Translations under genes and position numbers: made by a program | Shown here: positions 56,517-64,000 of the stretch, piece by piece | Position numbering within the stretch: position 1 is the first letter of the stretch | Layout: each line of letters starts with the position of its first letter | From: Lachnospiraceae bacterium | Lineage (GTDB): Bacteria > Bacillota > Clostridia > Lachnospirales > Lachnospiraceae | Direction of reading: 5' to 3' | NCBI GenBank assembly: GCA_022791755.1 | Contig: JAAVZR010000003.1 | Coordinates: 1 to 64,000 of the forward strand | Length of the DNA: 64,000 nt | Notes under the pieces: generated by a model | Databases searched by the model: none | Seen by the model: only the letters and a program-made list of their open reading frames with translations | What the model was told of the DNA's origin: nothing

Positions 56517-57419
56517 CTAGTGCTCCTTTTCTTCCTGCGCCTTCTCATACAGCGCGATCAAATGCTTTCCAATGACCACGGACAGGTCCACCACATGACG
56601 CTTTAAATCATTGGGGACATACCGTCCAAACTCCTGAATTTCATAGGTCAGCTCACCACAATAACCGATATCCGCCAGTCCGGCCATGGCCTCCGCCCAG
56701 TCCGTATTGCCAAAAAACGGCATCAGATGCTCGTCGCTCATCCCATGATTATCCTGGACATGGACCGCCTTCAGCCTGTGTCCGATCCGGTTGAGATTCT
56801 GCCGGTGAAAGCCTCCCGTCAGATTGGCATGGCCGAAATCATAGCAGACTCCCACATGCTCTGAGTGAAAAGCATCGCACAAATCGCACAATTCCCCTAC
56901 GGACGAGCAGAAAATCCTCTGATACGGCCTGGTTTTGTACTCAAAATCATTCTCCAGCGCGATTCCGATCCCTGCTTTTGCCGCTGTCTCCACATGGGGC
57001 GCATAATACTCCAGGTTTCTGCGAAGAGAAATCTCCATATCCTGCCCCGCCTCATAGACCGTCCCCGGATGGGTGACGGTCCATCTGACTCCCAGCATAC
57101 CGGAAGCGACGATGGAGCGCCGGATCAGCTCCTCCATCGTTCGGATCCGGTCCGGATCAGCGGTTCCAAAGATGTCGTAATACGGCAGGTGGGACTGGGT
57201 GTACCGGACTCCCAGCCTGGCCCCCAGCTCACCGATCTCATCCACATAGCTTTTCCAGTCGTCATCCCGCATCCGTGAACGGGGATTCATGGCTTCGCAG
57301 AAATTTAAATCCAGAACCCGGTAACCGGCCTGCGCACATAATTCGATGCTGTAGGCCATGGGATTCTTTTCCCCGTTCGGGCAAAATGCCGCAATATTGG
57401 TTGACGTCGAAAGCTCCAT
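56517..57419 (-). CDS. Sugar phosphate isomerase/epimerase (xylose isomerase-like TIM barrel)
   Basis: GYRVLDLNFCEAMNP, ALENDFEYK, VGVCYDFGHANLTGG, LKAVHVQDNHGMSDEHLMPFFGNTDW. Confidence 0.9.
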   Translation of the reverse strand: MELSTSTNIAAFCPNGEKNPMAYSIELCAQAGYRVLDLNFCEAMNPRSRMRDDDWKSYVDEIGELGARLGVRYTQSHLPYYDIFGTADPDRIRTMEELIRRSIVASGMLGVRWTVTHPGTVYEAGQDMEISLRRNLEYYAPHVETAAKAGIGIALENDFEYKTRPYQRIFCSSVGELCDLCDAFHSEHVGVCYDFGHANLTGGFHRQNLNRIGHRLKAVHVQDNHGMSDEHLMPFFGNTDWAEAMAGLADIGYCGELTYEIQEFGRYVPNDLKRHVVDLSVVIGKHLIALYEKAQEEKEH

Positions 57420-57472
57420 CGTATTATCCTCTCTTTTTCATCTAATCTGCTGTACATCCGTAGTTCTTCCGG

Positions 57473-58912
57473 TTACTGATTGCTGCGGTTATACTGATCC
57501 AGAAGGTCATTGAGCGCGCCGCTCATCTCCTCCAGCGTATCCTCCACGCTCATGTTGTCCTCCAGCATCATCGTGATCATATCCTGAATCGTCAGATAGA
57601 AATCGCGGCTGGGACCCACCGTGACGCCGGCCATATCCTCACTGGTTTTCTCCACCTGCTCTATGCCTACCGAATACTGCGGGTAATCCTCCAGAAACTG
57701 CTGGTATTCCGGAAGATCCATGGCGCCGTTATTGACGGCAAAGTAGCCTGTACCCATGGAAAGCTTTGCCTGCACCTCTGCCGAACACAGATACTTCACA
57801 AAATCCCATGCGGCGCTGGCTTTGGCATCGTCGCCGGTATTAAACATGCAAAGAGACGCGCCGGAGATCGTAGCGCCATAGTTGGCGCTTGCGTTGATCC
57901 TGGGATAGAAGCTGCACCCCAGCTCAAAACGGCCGTCGATGGTCGTAAGAAGCGTGTTGAGGTTCGATGTCGAGGTCGTGAAAAACACCATCTGTCCCGC
58001 AAAGAACATATCGGACAGTCCGCTTCCCAGGTTTTTCACGGCGCCGGCGTCATACATACTCTTCCACTGCGTCAGAAACTCTTCCAGTGTTCCGTCCTTA
58101 TCGCACACTAACTCCGTGGCGTTGCCGTCTCTTCCGTTTCGGTTATTGACCACATAGGAAGCCTCGGCCCCTGCGCCGGGAAGCTGACCGATCCAGTTGG
58201 CCAGCGTAGGCGTATTGGGGATCTGCGCATAGGCGATCAGCTCCACGCCGTCCGCATTGGTGGCCGGAAGCTGCGCCGCCGCCGCCGTGATCTCCTCAAA
58301 GGTGGTGGGCGCCTCCATTACCTGGGCGTTGTCCAGAACCGTCTTATTATAATACATCACCGTGGTGGAGGCCGGGAACGGCATTCCGTACTGAATGTTG
58401 CCGAAATTCCACGCCTTCAGCGGAGCGTTCATGAACTGTCCCATGTCATAGCCCGCGTCAGACTTCAGCGCATCGTCCACCGTGAAGGCATACTCGCAGT
58501 TCTTATAATCCACGATACCGGTGGCGTCGATCTGGATCACATCCGGCAGCTGATCGTACTGCTCGTTCTGTAAAATTGTGCGCAGCTTGGTACTGCTGTC
58601 AGAGTAGGAGCCCTGAAATACCGCTTCCACCTCGATCTGCAGATCCTTACCGGGACCCTCATTAAAATCCTTTACGAACTGATCCATCAGAATCCCGGCG
58701 TCATCTGTCATCGAATGCCATACCACAATCTTCTGAGGGCCTCTGTCTGTCTGCCCGGCTGCCGCCGCGGTAGTTTCCGTACCGCTCTGAGCCGCCGTGG
58801 TCTCCTGATCCGCACCGGGAGCCTTCGTGGTTTCATCTCCACCGCCTCCACAGCCCGCCAGCAGCACCATGGCTGCCGCCAGAATCCAGGCCAGTAGTCT
58901 TCGTCTCATCAT
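57473..58912 (-). CDS. ABC transporter substrate-binding lipoprotein (carbohydrate)
   Basis: LLAWILAAAMVLLAGCGGGGDETT lipobox; IVVWHSMTDDAGILMDQFVKDFNEG. Confidence 0.92.
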   Translation of the reverse strand: MMRRRLLAWILAAAMVLLAGCGGGGDETTKAPGADQETTAAQSGTETTAAAAGQTDRGPQKIVVWHSMTDDAGILMDQFVKDFNEGPGKDLQIEVEAVFQGSYSDSSTKLRTILQNEQYDQLPDVIQIDATGIVDYKNCEYAFTVDDALKSDAGYDMGQFMNAPLKAWNFGNIQYGMPFPASTTVMYYNKTVLDNAQVMEAPTTFEEITAAAAQLPATNADGVELIAYAQIPNTPTLANWIGQLPGAGAEASYVVNNRNGRDGNATELVCDKDGTLEEFLTQWKSMYDAGAVKNLGSGLSDMFFAGQMVFFTTSTSNLNTLLTTIDGRFELGCSFYPRINASANYGATISGASLCMFNTGDDAKASAAWDFVKYLCSAEVQAKLSMGTGYFAVNNGAMDLPEYQQFLEDYPQYSVGIEQVEKTSEDMAGVTVGPSRDFYLTIQDMITMMLEDNMSVEDTLEEMSGALNDLLDQYNRSNQ

Positions 58913-58986
58913 ACAACCTCCTTTTTCTATACATAAAATAAATGTGCACCGGAGAAAAATCTTTCGTCCCCGGTTGTAACATATGC

Positions 58987-59823
58987 CTAACCGACTAACG
59001 CGCCGGCGGTCATTCCCTTTACGATATTTCTTCTCAAAATCACAAACATGATAAAGGACGGGATCAATGTCAGCGTCACTGCCGCCAGAATCAGGTGATA
59101 ATTGGTGCTGGCGGCGGAGGTCAGCATGGTGATACCCACCTGTACTGTCCGCATCTGCTCTTTATTCGTAACAAGCAGCGGCCAGAGATACGCATTCCAC
59201 AGATTAATGAAGGACTGCACGCTCAAAGTCAGAATCACCGGCTTTGCCATGGGCAGCACCACCGACCACAGAAAACGCAGGTCCCCGCACCCGTCCAGAA
59301 ACGAAGCGTCCCGCAACGCCCTGGGAATCGTGCGGAAGTTCTGCCGCAGCATAAACATCTGCGACGCCCCCACAAAGGATGTGATACACATTCCCAGATA
59401 GGTATCCAGCAGATTCATCTTTGAGACGGTCAGATAGTTCGTGATGGTCAGCGTATCCCCCGGCAGCATCATCGTGGCCAGTATGAAGAAAAACAGAAAA
59501 TTCTTCCCCTTAAACTCCAGAAAGGCGAAGGCATAGGCGGCCAGTATGGAAAAGGCCATCCTGACCGTCGTGCCCATGAGAGCCACAATCAGGGAATTGA
59601 GCATGAATCTGAGAAGCGGCGTCTTATCAAGCGCCTCCTGAAAATTGTCCAGGTTTGCAAAACTTTCCGGAAAAAAGGTGGGCGGATAGCTGCCGAATTC
59701 CACCCTGGTCTTAAATGCCCCCAGGATACAGTAAACCACAGGAAATACTATGACACACCCCAAAGCCAGCGACACAACGGTCACGGCCATATCGATCGTA
59801 TACTGTTTCTTTTTAGCCGGCAT
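58987..59823 (-). CDS. Carbohydrate ABC transporter permease (MalG/UgpE type)
   Basis: LRDASFLDGCGDLRFLWSVVLPMAKPVILTLSVQSFINLWNAYLWPLLV EAA motif. Confidence 0.93.
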   Translation of the reverse strand: MPAKKKQYTIDMAVTVVSLALGCVIVFPVVYCILGAFKTRVEFGSYPPTFFPESFANLDNFQEALDKTPLLRFMLNSLIVALMGTTVRMAFSILAAYAFAFLEFKGKNFLFFFILATMMLPGDTLTITNYLTVSKMNLLDTYLGMCITSFVGASQMFMLRQNFRTIPRALRDASFLDGCGDLRFLWSVVLPMAKPVILTLSVQSFINLWNAYLWPLLVTNKEQMRTVQVGITMLTSAASTNYHLILAAVTLTLIPSFIMFVILRRNIVKGMTAGALVG

Positions 59824-59834
59824 GAAGCCACCTC

Positions 59835-60752
59835 CTAATCATAATGGGTCTTCTTGCTGTCAAACACAAAGGCCAGCGCCGTCATGCCGAAGGTCAGCAA
59901 GAAGGTAACGATACTGATACAGGCTGCCAGACTGTAATCCGAGGACTGGTAGCCGGAGGTGAACATCATATAGATCAGCGTCGTGGTGGAACGGGACGGA
60001 CCTCCTTCCGTGATAATCATGACAGGCCCCGACGTCATCATGGACAGCACCAGATTCGTACACACCACATAGAGCACGGTAGGCATGACGAGCGGGAGCT
60101 GGATATGAAACAGTTTGGAGAAAAACCCGGCTCCGTCCAGAGAAGCCGATTCCAGAAGCTGATCCGGTATCCCCCGCAGGGCAGACAGAAACAGCAGGAA
60201 ATCAAAGGCAAGCCCCATCCACAGGCAGACCAGCAGAATTCCATAGAGAGCGTATCGTTTGTCGTCAAACCAGCCCATCTGAATTCCCAGAAAATAGTTC
60301 ACATAGCCTACGGTGGGATTGAGAAGAATCTTGAAAATCATGGCTACCGCCGACATGGGAATGGCCATGGGCAGCGTAAACATGGTCTCGTAGACGCCGC
60401 TCAGCCTGCGCTTTTTGTTGGCTAACAGTGCGCAGCCCAAAGAAAAGCAGAGGTTTAAAGGGACAAACATCGCTGTCAGTTTCAGCGTATTTCCCAGCGC
60501 CGTCTTGAAATTGCGATGCCCGAACAGATATTTGAAATTCTCCAGTCCGGCGAACCCCGTAATCTGCCCTCTGGCGTTTACCACACAAAAGCTGTAAAGA
60601 AATGTCTTAAAAAACGGATAGTAGATGAATGTAATAGCGAATAAAATAATAGGGACCAGATAAAGATAGGGCTTTATCTGCTTCCTTCTCCGGATAATCC
60701 CCTGCGAAGCCTGGCCTTTTTGCCCGCCTGGGATATTTTTTTCTAATGTCAA
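59835..60752 (-). CDS. Carbohydrate ABC transporter permease (MalF/UgpA type), TTG start
   Basis: LLESASLDGAGFFSKLFHIQLPLVMPTVLYVV EAA motif; start assigned to TTG after GGAGGAGAAAGGG. Confidence 0.88.
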   Translation of the reverse strand: MTLEKNIPGGQKGQASQGIIRRRKQIKPYLYLVPIILFAITFIYYPFFKTFLYSFCVVNARGQITGFAGLENFKYLFGHRNFKTALGNTLKLTAMFVPLNLCFSLGCALLANKKRRLSGVYETMFTLPMAIPMSAVAMIFKILLNPTVGYVNYFLGIQMGWFDDKRYALYGILLVCLWMGLAFDFLLFLSALRGIPDQLLESASLDGAGFFSKLFHIQLPLVMPTVLYVVCTNLVLSMMTSGPVMIITEGGPSRSTTTLIYMMFTSGYQSSDYSLAACISIVTFLLTFGMTALAFVFDSKKTHYD

Positions 60753-60921
60753 CCCTTTCTCCTCCTGTACTCTCTCCTTTTCCCTTTTGTAATCTGACGG
60801 TATCTGCCCCGGGACAGCTCCGATCCCACTGCCGCCCTGACCGCAGAAACCGTTCGTATCTTTGCACCAATGCACAAAAAGCAGTTTCCCAGGCTACTTT
60901 TCCGCTTTGTGAGATAGTTAC

Positions 60922-60950
60922 ATTTTATCATAAGATCCTGAGGCCGTCAA
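60922..60950 (-). promoter_or_regulatory. Promoter of the 60752-54677 operon
   Basis: Reverse strand TTGACG (60950-60945), 17 bp, TAAAAT (60927-60922). Confidence 0.7.
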
Positions 60951-60952
60951 TC

Positions 60953-60997
60953 AAAAAAGCCGCCGCAGGCTCACTTCGTCTCCTGCGACGGCTTTTA
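60953..60997 (-). terminator. Terminator downstream of rpoD
   Basis: Reverse strand AAAAGCCGTCGCAGG...CCTGCGGCGGCTTTTTT. Confidence 0.85.
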
Positions 60998-61039
60998 CTA
61001 TGCTGTTAGTCCGGCTGCTTTTCTCCGCGGCCAACCGGT

Positions 61040-62176
61040 CTACTGAAGAAAATCCCGTATTCTCTTACTCCGCACCGGATTGCGCAGCTTGCGCAGAGCC
61101 TTGGCCTCGATCTGGCGAATCCGCTCACGGGTCACATTAAACTCCTTGCCTACCTCCTCCAGCGTGCGGGGATGGCCGTCCTCCAGGCCAAAGCGCAGCA
61201 CAATAACCTGACGCTCCCTGTCCTTTAAATCCTCCAAAAGCGCGTCGATATGCTCCCTGAGCATCACGGACTCCACGTTTCCCTCCGGCGTCACCGCATT
61301 GTTGTCCGCCACGAAATCTCCCAGATTTGAATCGTCTTCCTCGCCGATAGGAGTCTCCAGAGAAGCCGGCTCCCTGGCGATCTGCATGATCTCCATGACC
61401 TTCTCCTCCGGCATCTCAAGCGCTGCGGACAGCTCCGCCACAGAAGGCTCATAGCCTAACTCCAGTGTAAGCTTGCGCTGCATTTTCGACATTTTATTGA
61501 TCGTCTCTACCATATGTACCGGCACACGGATCGTCCGCGCCTGATCGGCCAGCGCTCTCGTCACAGACTGGCGAATCCACCAAGTGGCATATGTGCTCAG
61601 CTTATATCCTTTGGTGTAGTCGAATTTCTCCACACCCTTAATCAGGCCCAGGTTTCCCTCCTGCACCAGATCCAGAAAACTCATACCCCGGCCGGTATAG
61701 CGTTTGGCAATACTGACCACCAGACGCAGGTTAGCCTCGATGAGCCTCTCCTTCGCATCCTGGTCGCCATCTGCCTTTTTCTTCGCTAATTCCAGCTCTT
61801 CATCTGCTGTCAGCAGAGGAACCGTACCGATTTCTTTCAGATACATGCGTACGGGATCCTCTGTGCCAATGCCCTCCAGAAGACCGATGGCGTCCAGGTC
61901 GATATCCTCCTCTTCCTTGACATCGTCCAGAAAATCTTCCCCGTCGGGATCCAGTACCAGCGTATCCTCCAGCAGGGAGAAGTCATCGTCCATCACACGG
62001 AGCACGTCGATCCCCTGTCCCTCCAAATAACGATAGACATTATCCAGATCCTCCACCGACAGGTTTGCACCGGCGAACACCTCATTGATGTCATTGCTGT
62101 CCAGAGCAGACTTCTTGCTCTTTCCCAGTGTCACCAGCTTTTGTAAATTCTCTAAAAATTTTTCTTTTTCCACCAA
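61040..62176 (-). CDS. rpoD: RNA polymerase primary sigma factor
   Basis: [122 protein letters not shown]. Confidence 0.97.
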   Translation of the reverse strand: MVEKEKFLENLQKLVTLGKSKKSALDSNDINEVFAGANLSVEDLDNVYRYLEGQGIDVLRVMDDDFSLLEDTLVLDPDGEDFLDDVKEEEDIDLDAIGLLEGIGTEDPVRMYLKEIGTVPLLTADEELELAKKKADGDQDAKERLIEANLRLVVSIAKRYTGRGMSFLDLVQEGNLGLIKGVEKFDYTKGYKLSTYATWWIRQSVTRALADQARTIRVPVHMVETINKMSKMQRKLTLELGYEPSVAELSAALEMPEEKVMEIMQIAREPASLETPIGEEDDSNLGDFVADNNAVTPEGNVESVMLREHIDALLEDLKDRERQVIVLRFGLEDGHPRTLEEVGKEFNVTRERIRQIEAKALRKLRNPVRSKRIRDFLQ

Positions 62177-62290
62177 TAAAGCTCCCTTTCTTTTGGTCAG
62201 AACGATATGGCCTTTTGTAGGAGACACAATCTGTCAAATTAACATTATACTCACCGGACAACTTTTTGTAAAGAGATTTTTGCGAAAATA

Positions 62291-63184
62291 TTATTTTTTC
62301 TTCAAGATTTCGACAGCCTTTGGAATAGTTTCGATCATAACCTCCGTCTGCGCGCCGCCATATTCGCCGTCGATGACCCAGTCCACCGGTTCCCTGCTGA
62401 CAAAACGGATCTGTTTCACTCTGGCGCGGTAAATGTGAGGAGAGGAAGACTCCGGCTGTAAAAGCCCCAAAAGCGTCTGTTGCAGGTCCATCGGGTTTCT
62501 GGGATTGCGCACCAGGAGCACCTCGTGAAATCCGTCGTCCGTCTTTACCCTCTTCCCCTGCAGCCCTTTGATCCCCGCCACGCGGACTGAATTGCTGACC
62601 AGCCCCAGCAAAAATTCGTCCTCAAAGCTCTCTCCTCCCGTCTCTACCTGCATACGGTACGGCGTCAGCTCCGCCAGGCGCTTCACCCCCTCCAGCAGAT
62701 AGGCCGGATGACCCAGCACCGCTTTCATCTCCTGGGAAGTCTTATAGGATACGTCGGTGAAAGCGCCAAAACCGGCCACATACACAAAATGGCGGCCATT
62801 GAGCCTCCCCACGTCCACCGCAGCCGGTTCCCCTGACACGATGATTTCCGCCGCCGTCAGCATGTTCTTCGGTATCTTATGGGTGTAGGCAAAATCATTG
62901 GTGGTTCCGGTGGGGATATAGCCGATCACAGGCCGGCGTTCCACCTGCATCAGTCCTTCCACTGTCTCATTCAGCGTGCCGTCTCCTCCGCTTACCACCA
63001 CATAGTCCACCCGCCCTCCCCGACATGCCGCGATCCGGGTGGCGTCTCCCCGTTCCTGGGTAGCATGGATCTGAATCTCAAAATCCGCCTGCGAAAACAG
63101 ATTGATAATCTCGGAGAGCTTTGTGCGAATCTGGGATTTGCCCGCATGGGGGTTAAACAGAAACAGCATCTTCTTTCTTGCCAT
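62291..63184 (-). CDS. Diacylglycerol/YegS-type lipid kinase
   Basis: KKMLFLFNPHAGKSQIRTKL, DYVVVSGGDGTLNETVEGLM, IPTGTTNDFAYTHKIP. Confidence 0.94.
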   Translation of the reverse strand: MARKKMLFLFNPHAGKSQIRTKLSEIINLFSQADFEIQIHATQERGDATRIAACRGGRVDYVVVSGGDGTLNETVEGLMQVERRPVIGYIPTGTTNDFAYTHKIPKNMLTAAEIIVSGEPAAVDVGRLNGRHFVYVAGFGAFTDVSYKTSQEMKAVLGHPAYLLEGVKRLAELTPYRMQVETGGESFEDEFLLGLVSNSVRVAGIKGLQGKRVKTDDGFHEVLLVRNPRNPMDLQQTLLGLLQPESSSPHIYRARVKQIRFVSREPVDWVIDGEYGGAQTEVMIETIPKAVEILKKK

Positions 63185-63185
63185 A

Positions 63186-63998
63186 TCACGGCCTCCCTTC
63201 CCGGTACATCGAAAGCAGAAGATCTACCATACGTCCATAGCTTTTCACGCCATCCTCCTGTTTATTCGCTTTCAGATACGCATCGTTGACCTGGCTGGAT
63301 ACTTCCGCCACTTTTCCGTCGAATTGCCGCCAGAATGCGCTGTCCGCCGCCAAATCCCTCTTTGCCATATCGCACAGACTGTCATAAATCTCCCGGTACT
63401 CCTCCTCACCGCCGTCCCGGTAAAGGGCATTGCTGCTGTGAATGTACGCCAGAATCGCCCCGCTGTAGATAAAACGGGGGTCTCCCGATTGCACGCAGGC
63501 CAGCCAGGCAATAAAATTAGCCTCGTCTTCCCGCATAAACCCCCGAAGATGAGACAGCTCATGACACATGGTGACCGGTATATCCACATCCGGCATCTCC
63601 CGGTTATAGTTTGCCTCCAGCGTAAAGGGGGAGTATATCCCCTCTATCTTCTGTACGGACAGCATCCGTGAAACGGCCACCGCCTTCGGCCGGGGATAAT
63701 ATCCCTCCAAAACCGGATATTCCTCTCCCAAATTCTCCATGGCCCGGCGGGCCTCCTCTGCAATATCGCCCTCCAGCGCCAGGCACCCGTTCTCATCCTG
63801 TGAAATCTGCCCGGCCGCATCGTTAATCATCTCCGCCAGCCAGGTGCACAGCGCCGCCAAATCCTCCCGGGAAGAGGGCGCCGCAGAAAGTCCCGCCTCC
63901 ACGGAAAAGGCCGTCCGGCAGTAATTCATTCCGCACCCCACCGTATAGGAAAAAAACAGCGCCGAACCTATGAGCAGGAACGCCCGGCAGGCCCGCAT
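63186..63998 (-). CDS. DUF3810-like zinc-metallopeptidase-like protein (5' end may extend past window)
   Basis: MCHELSHLRGFMREDEANFIAWLACVQSGDPRFIYSG (HExxH-like HELSH). Confidence 0.85.
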   Translation of the reverse strand: MRACRAFLLIGSALFFSYTVGCGMNYCRTAFSVEAGLSAAPSSREDLAALCTWLAEMINDAAGQISQDENGCLALEGDIAEEARRAMENLGEEYPVLEGYYPRPKAVAVSRMLSVQKIEGIYSPFTLEANYNREMPDVDIPVTMCHELSHLRGFMREDEANFIAWLACVQSGDPRFIYSGAILAYIHSSNALYRDGGEEEYREIYDSLCDMAKRDLAADSAFWRQFDGKVAEVSSQVNDAYLKANKQEDGVKSYGRMVDLLLSMYREGRP

Positions 63999-64000
63999 CA

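Noticed and set aside
1-64000. CRISPR array, prophage or biosynthetic gene cluster
   Set aside because: No regularly spaced repeats, Cas, phage structural or NRPS/PKS genes were recognised

Overview
Chromosomal window of a Clostridia/Lachnospiraceae-like Firmicute (inferred from gene content; not verified). Left edge: the tail of a conjugative element (Maff2-like and VirB6-like fragments) interrupted by an IS630-family insertion sequence. Main contents, left to right: (a) SorC regulator/DhaL/DhaK/LsrF-type aldolase/VOC-protein operon; (b) an ~11.5 kb minus-strand operon (18922 to 7430) encoding a malate/lactate dehydrogenase-family enzyme, HdrB-HdrC-HdrA, a FlxDCBA-like NAD(P)H oxidoreductase module, a soluble FrdB-FrdA pair and two-subunit class I fumarase; (c) a nickel/peptide-type ABC transporter with a probable attenuated leader; (d) a GH112 galactosyl-HexNAc/rhamnose phosphorylase operon with sugar ABC transporter and AraC regulator; (e) tRNA-Ser; (f) purEMND and pyrFKDE clusters, ackA, two MATE transporters, queH; (g) a small accessory patch (Sel1-repeat protein, hypotheticals, gene remnant); (h) an orphan FMN riboswitch with its own promoter and terminator but no sense ORF after it; (i) a sugar ABC/aldolase/epimerase/dehydrogenase operon; (j) rpoD and a lipid kinase. 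The best candidate for an unusual system is (b), which reads as a putative NADH-dependent, possibly electron-bifurcating Hdr-Flx fumarate reductase combined with the reductive oxaloacetate-to-succinate branch. No CRISPR array or rRNA was seen. All calls come from reading the sequence; no database searches were run.
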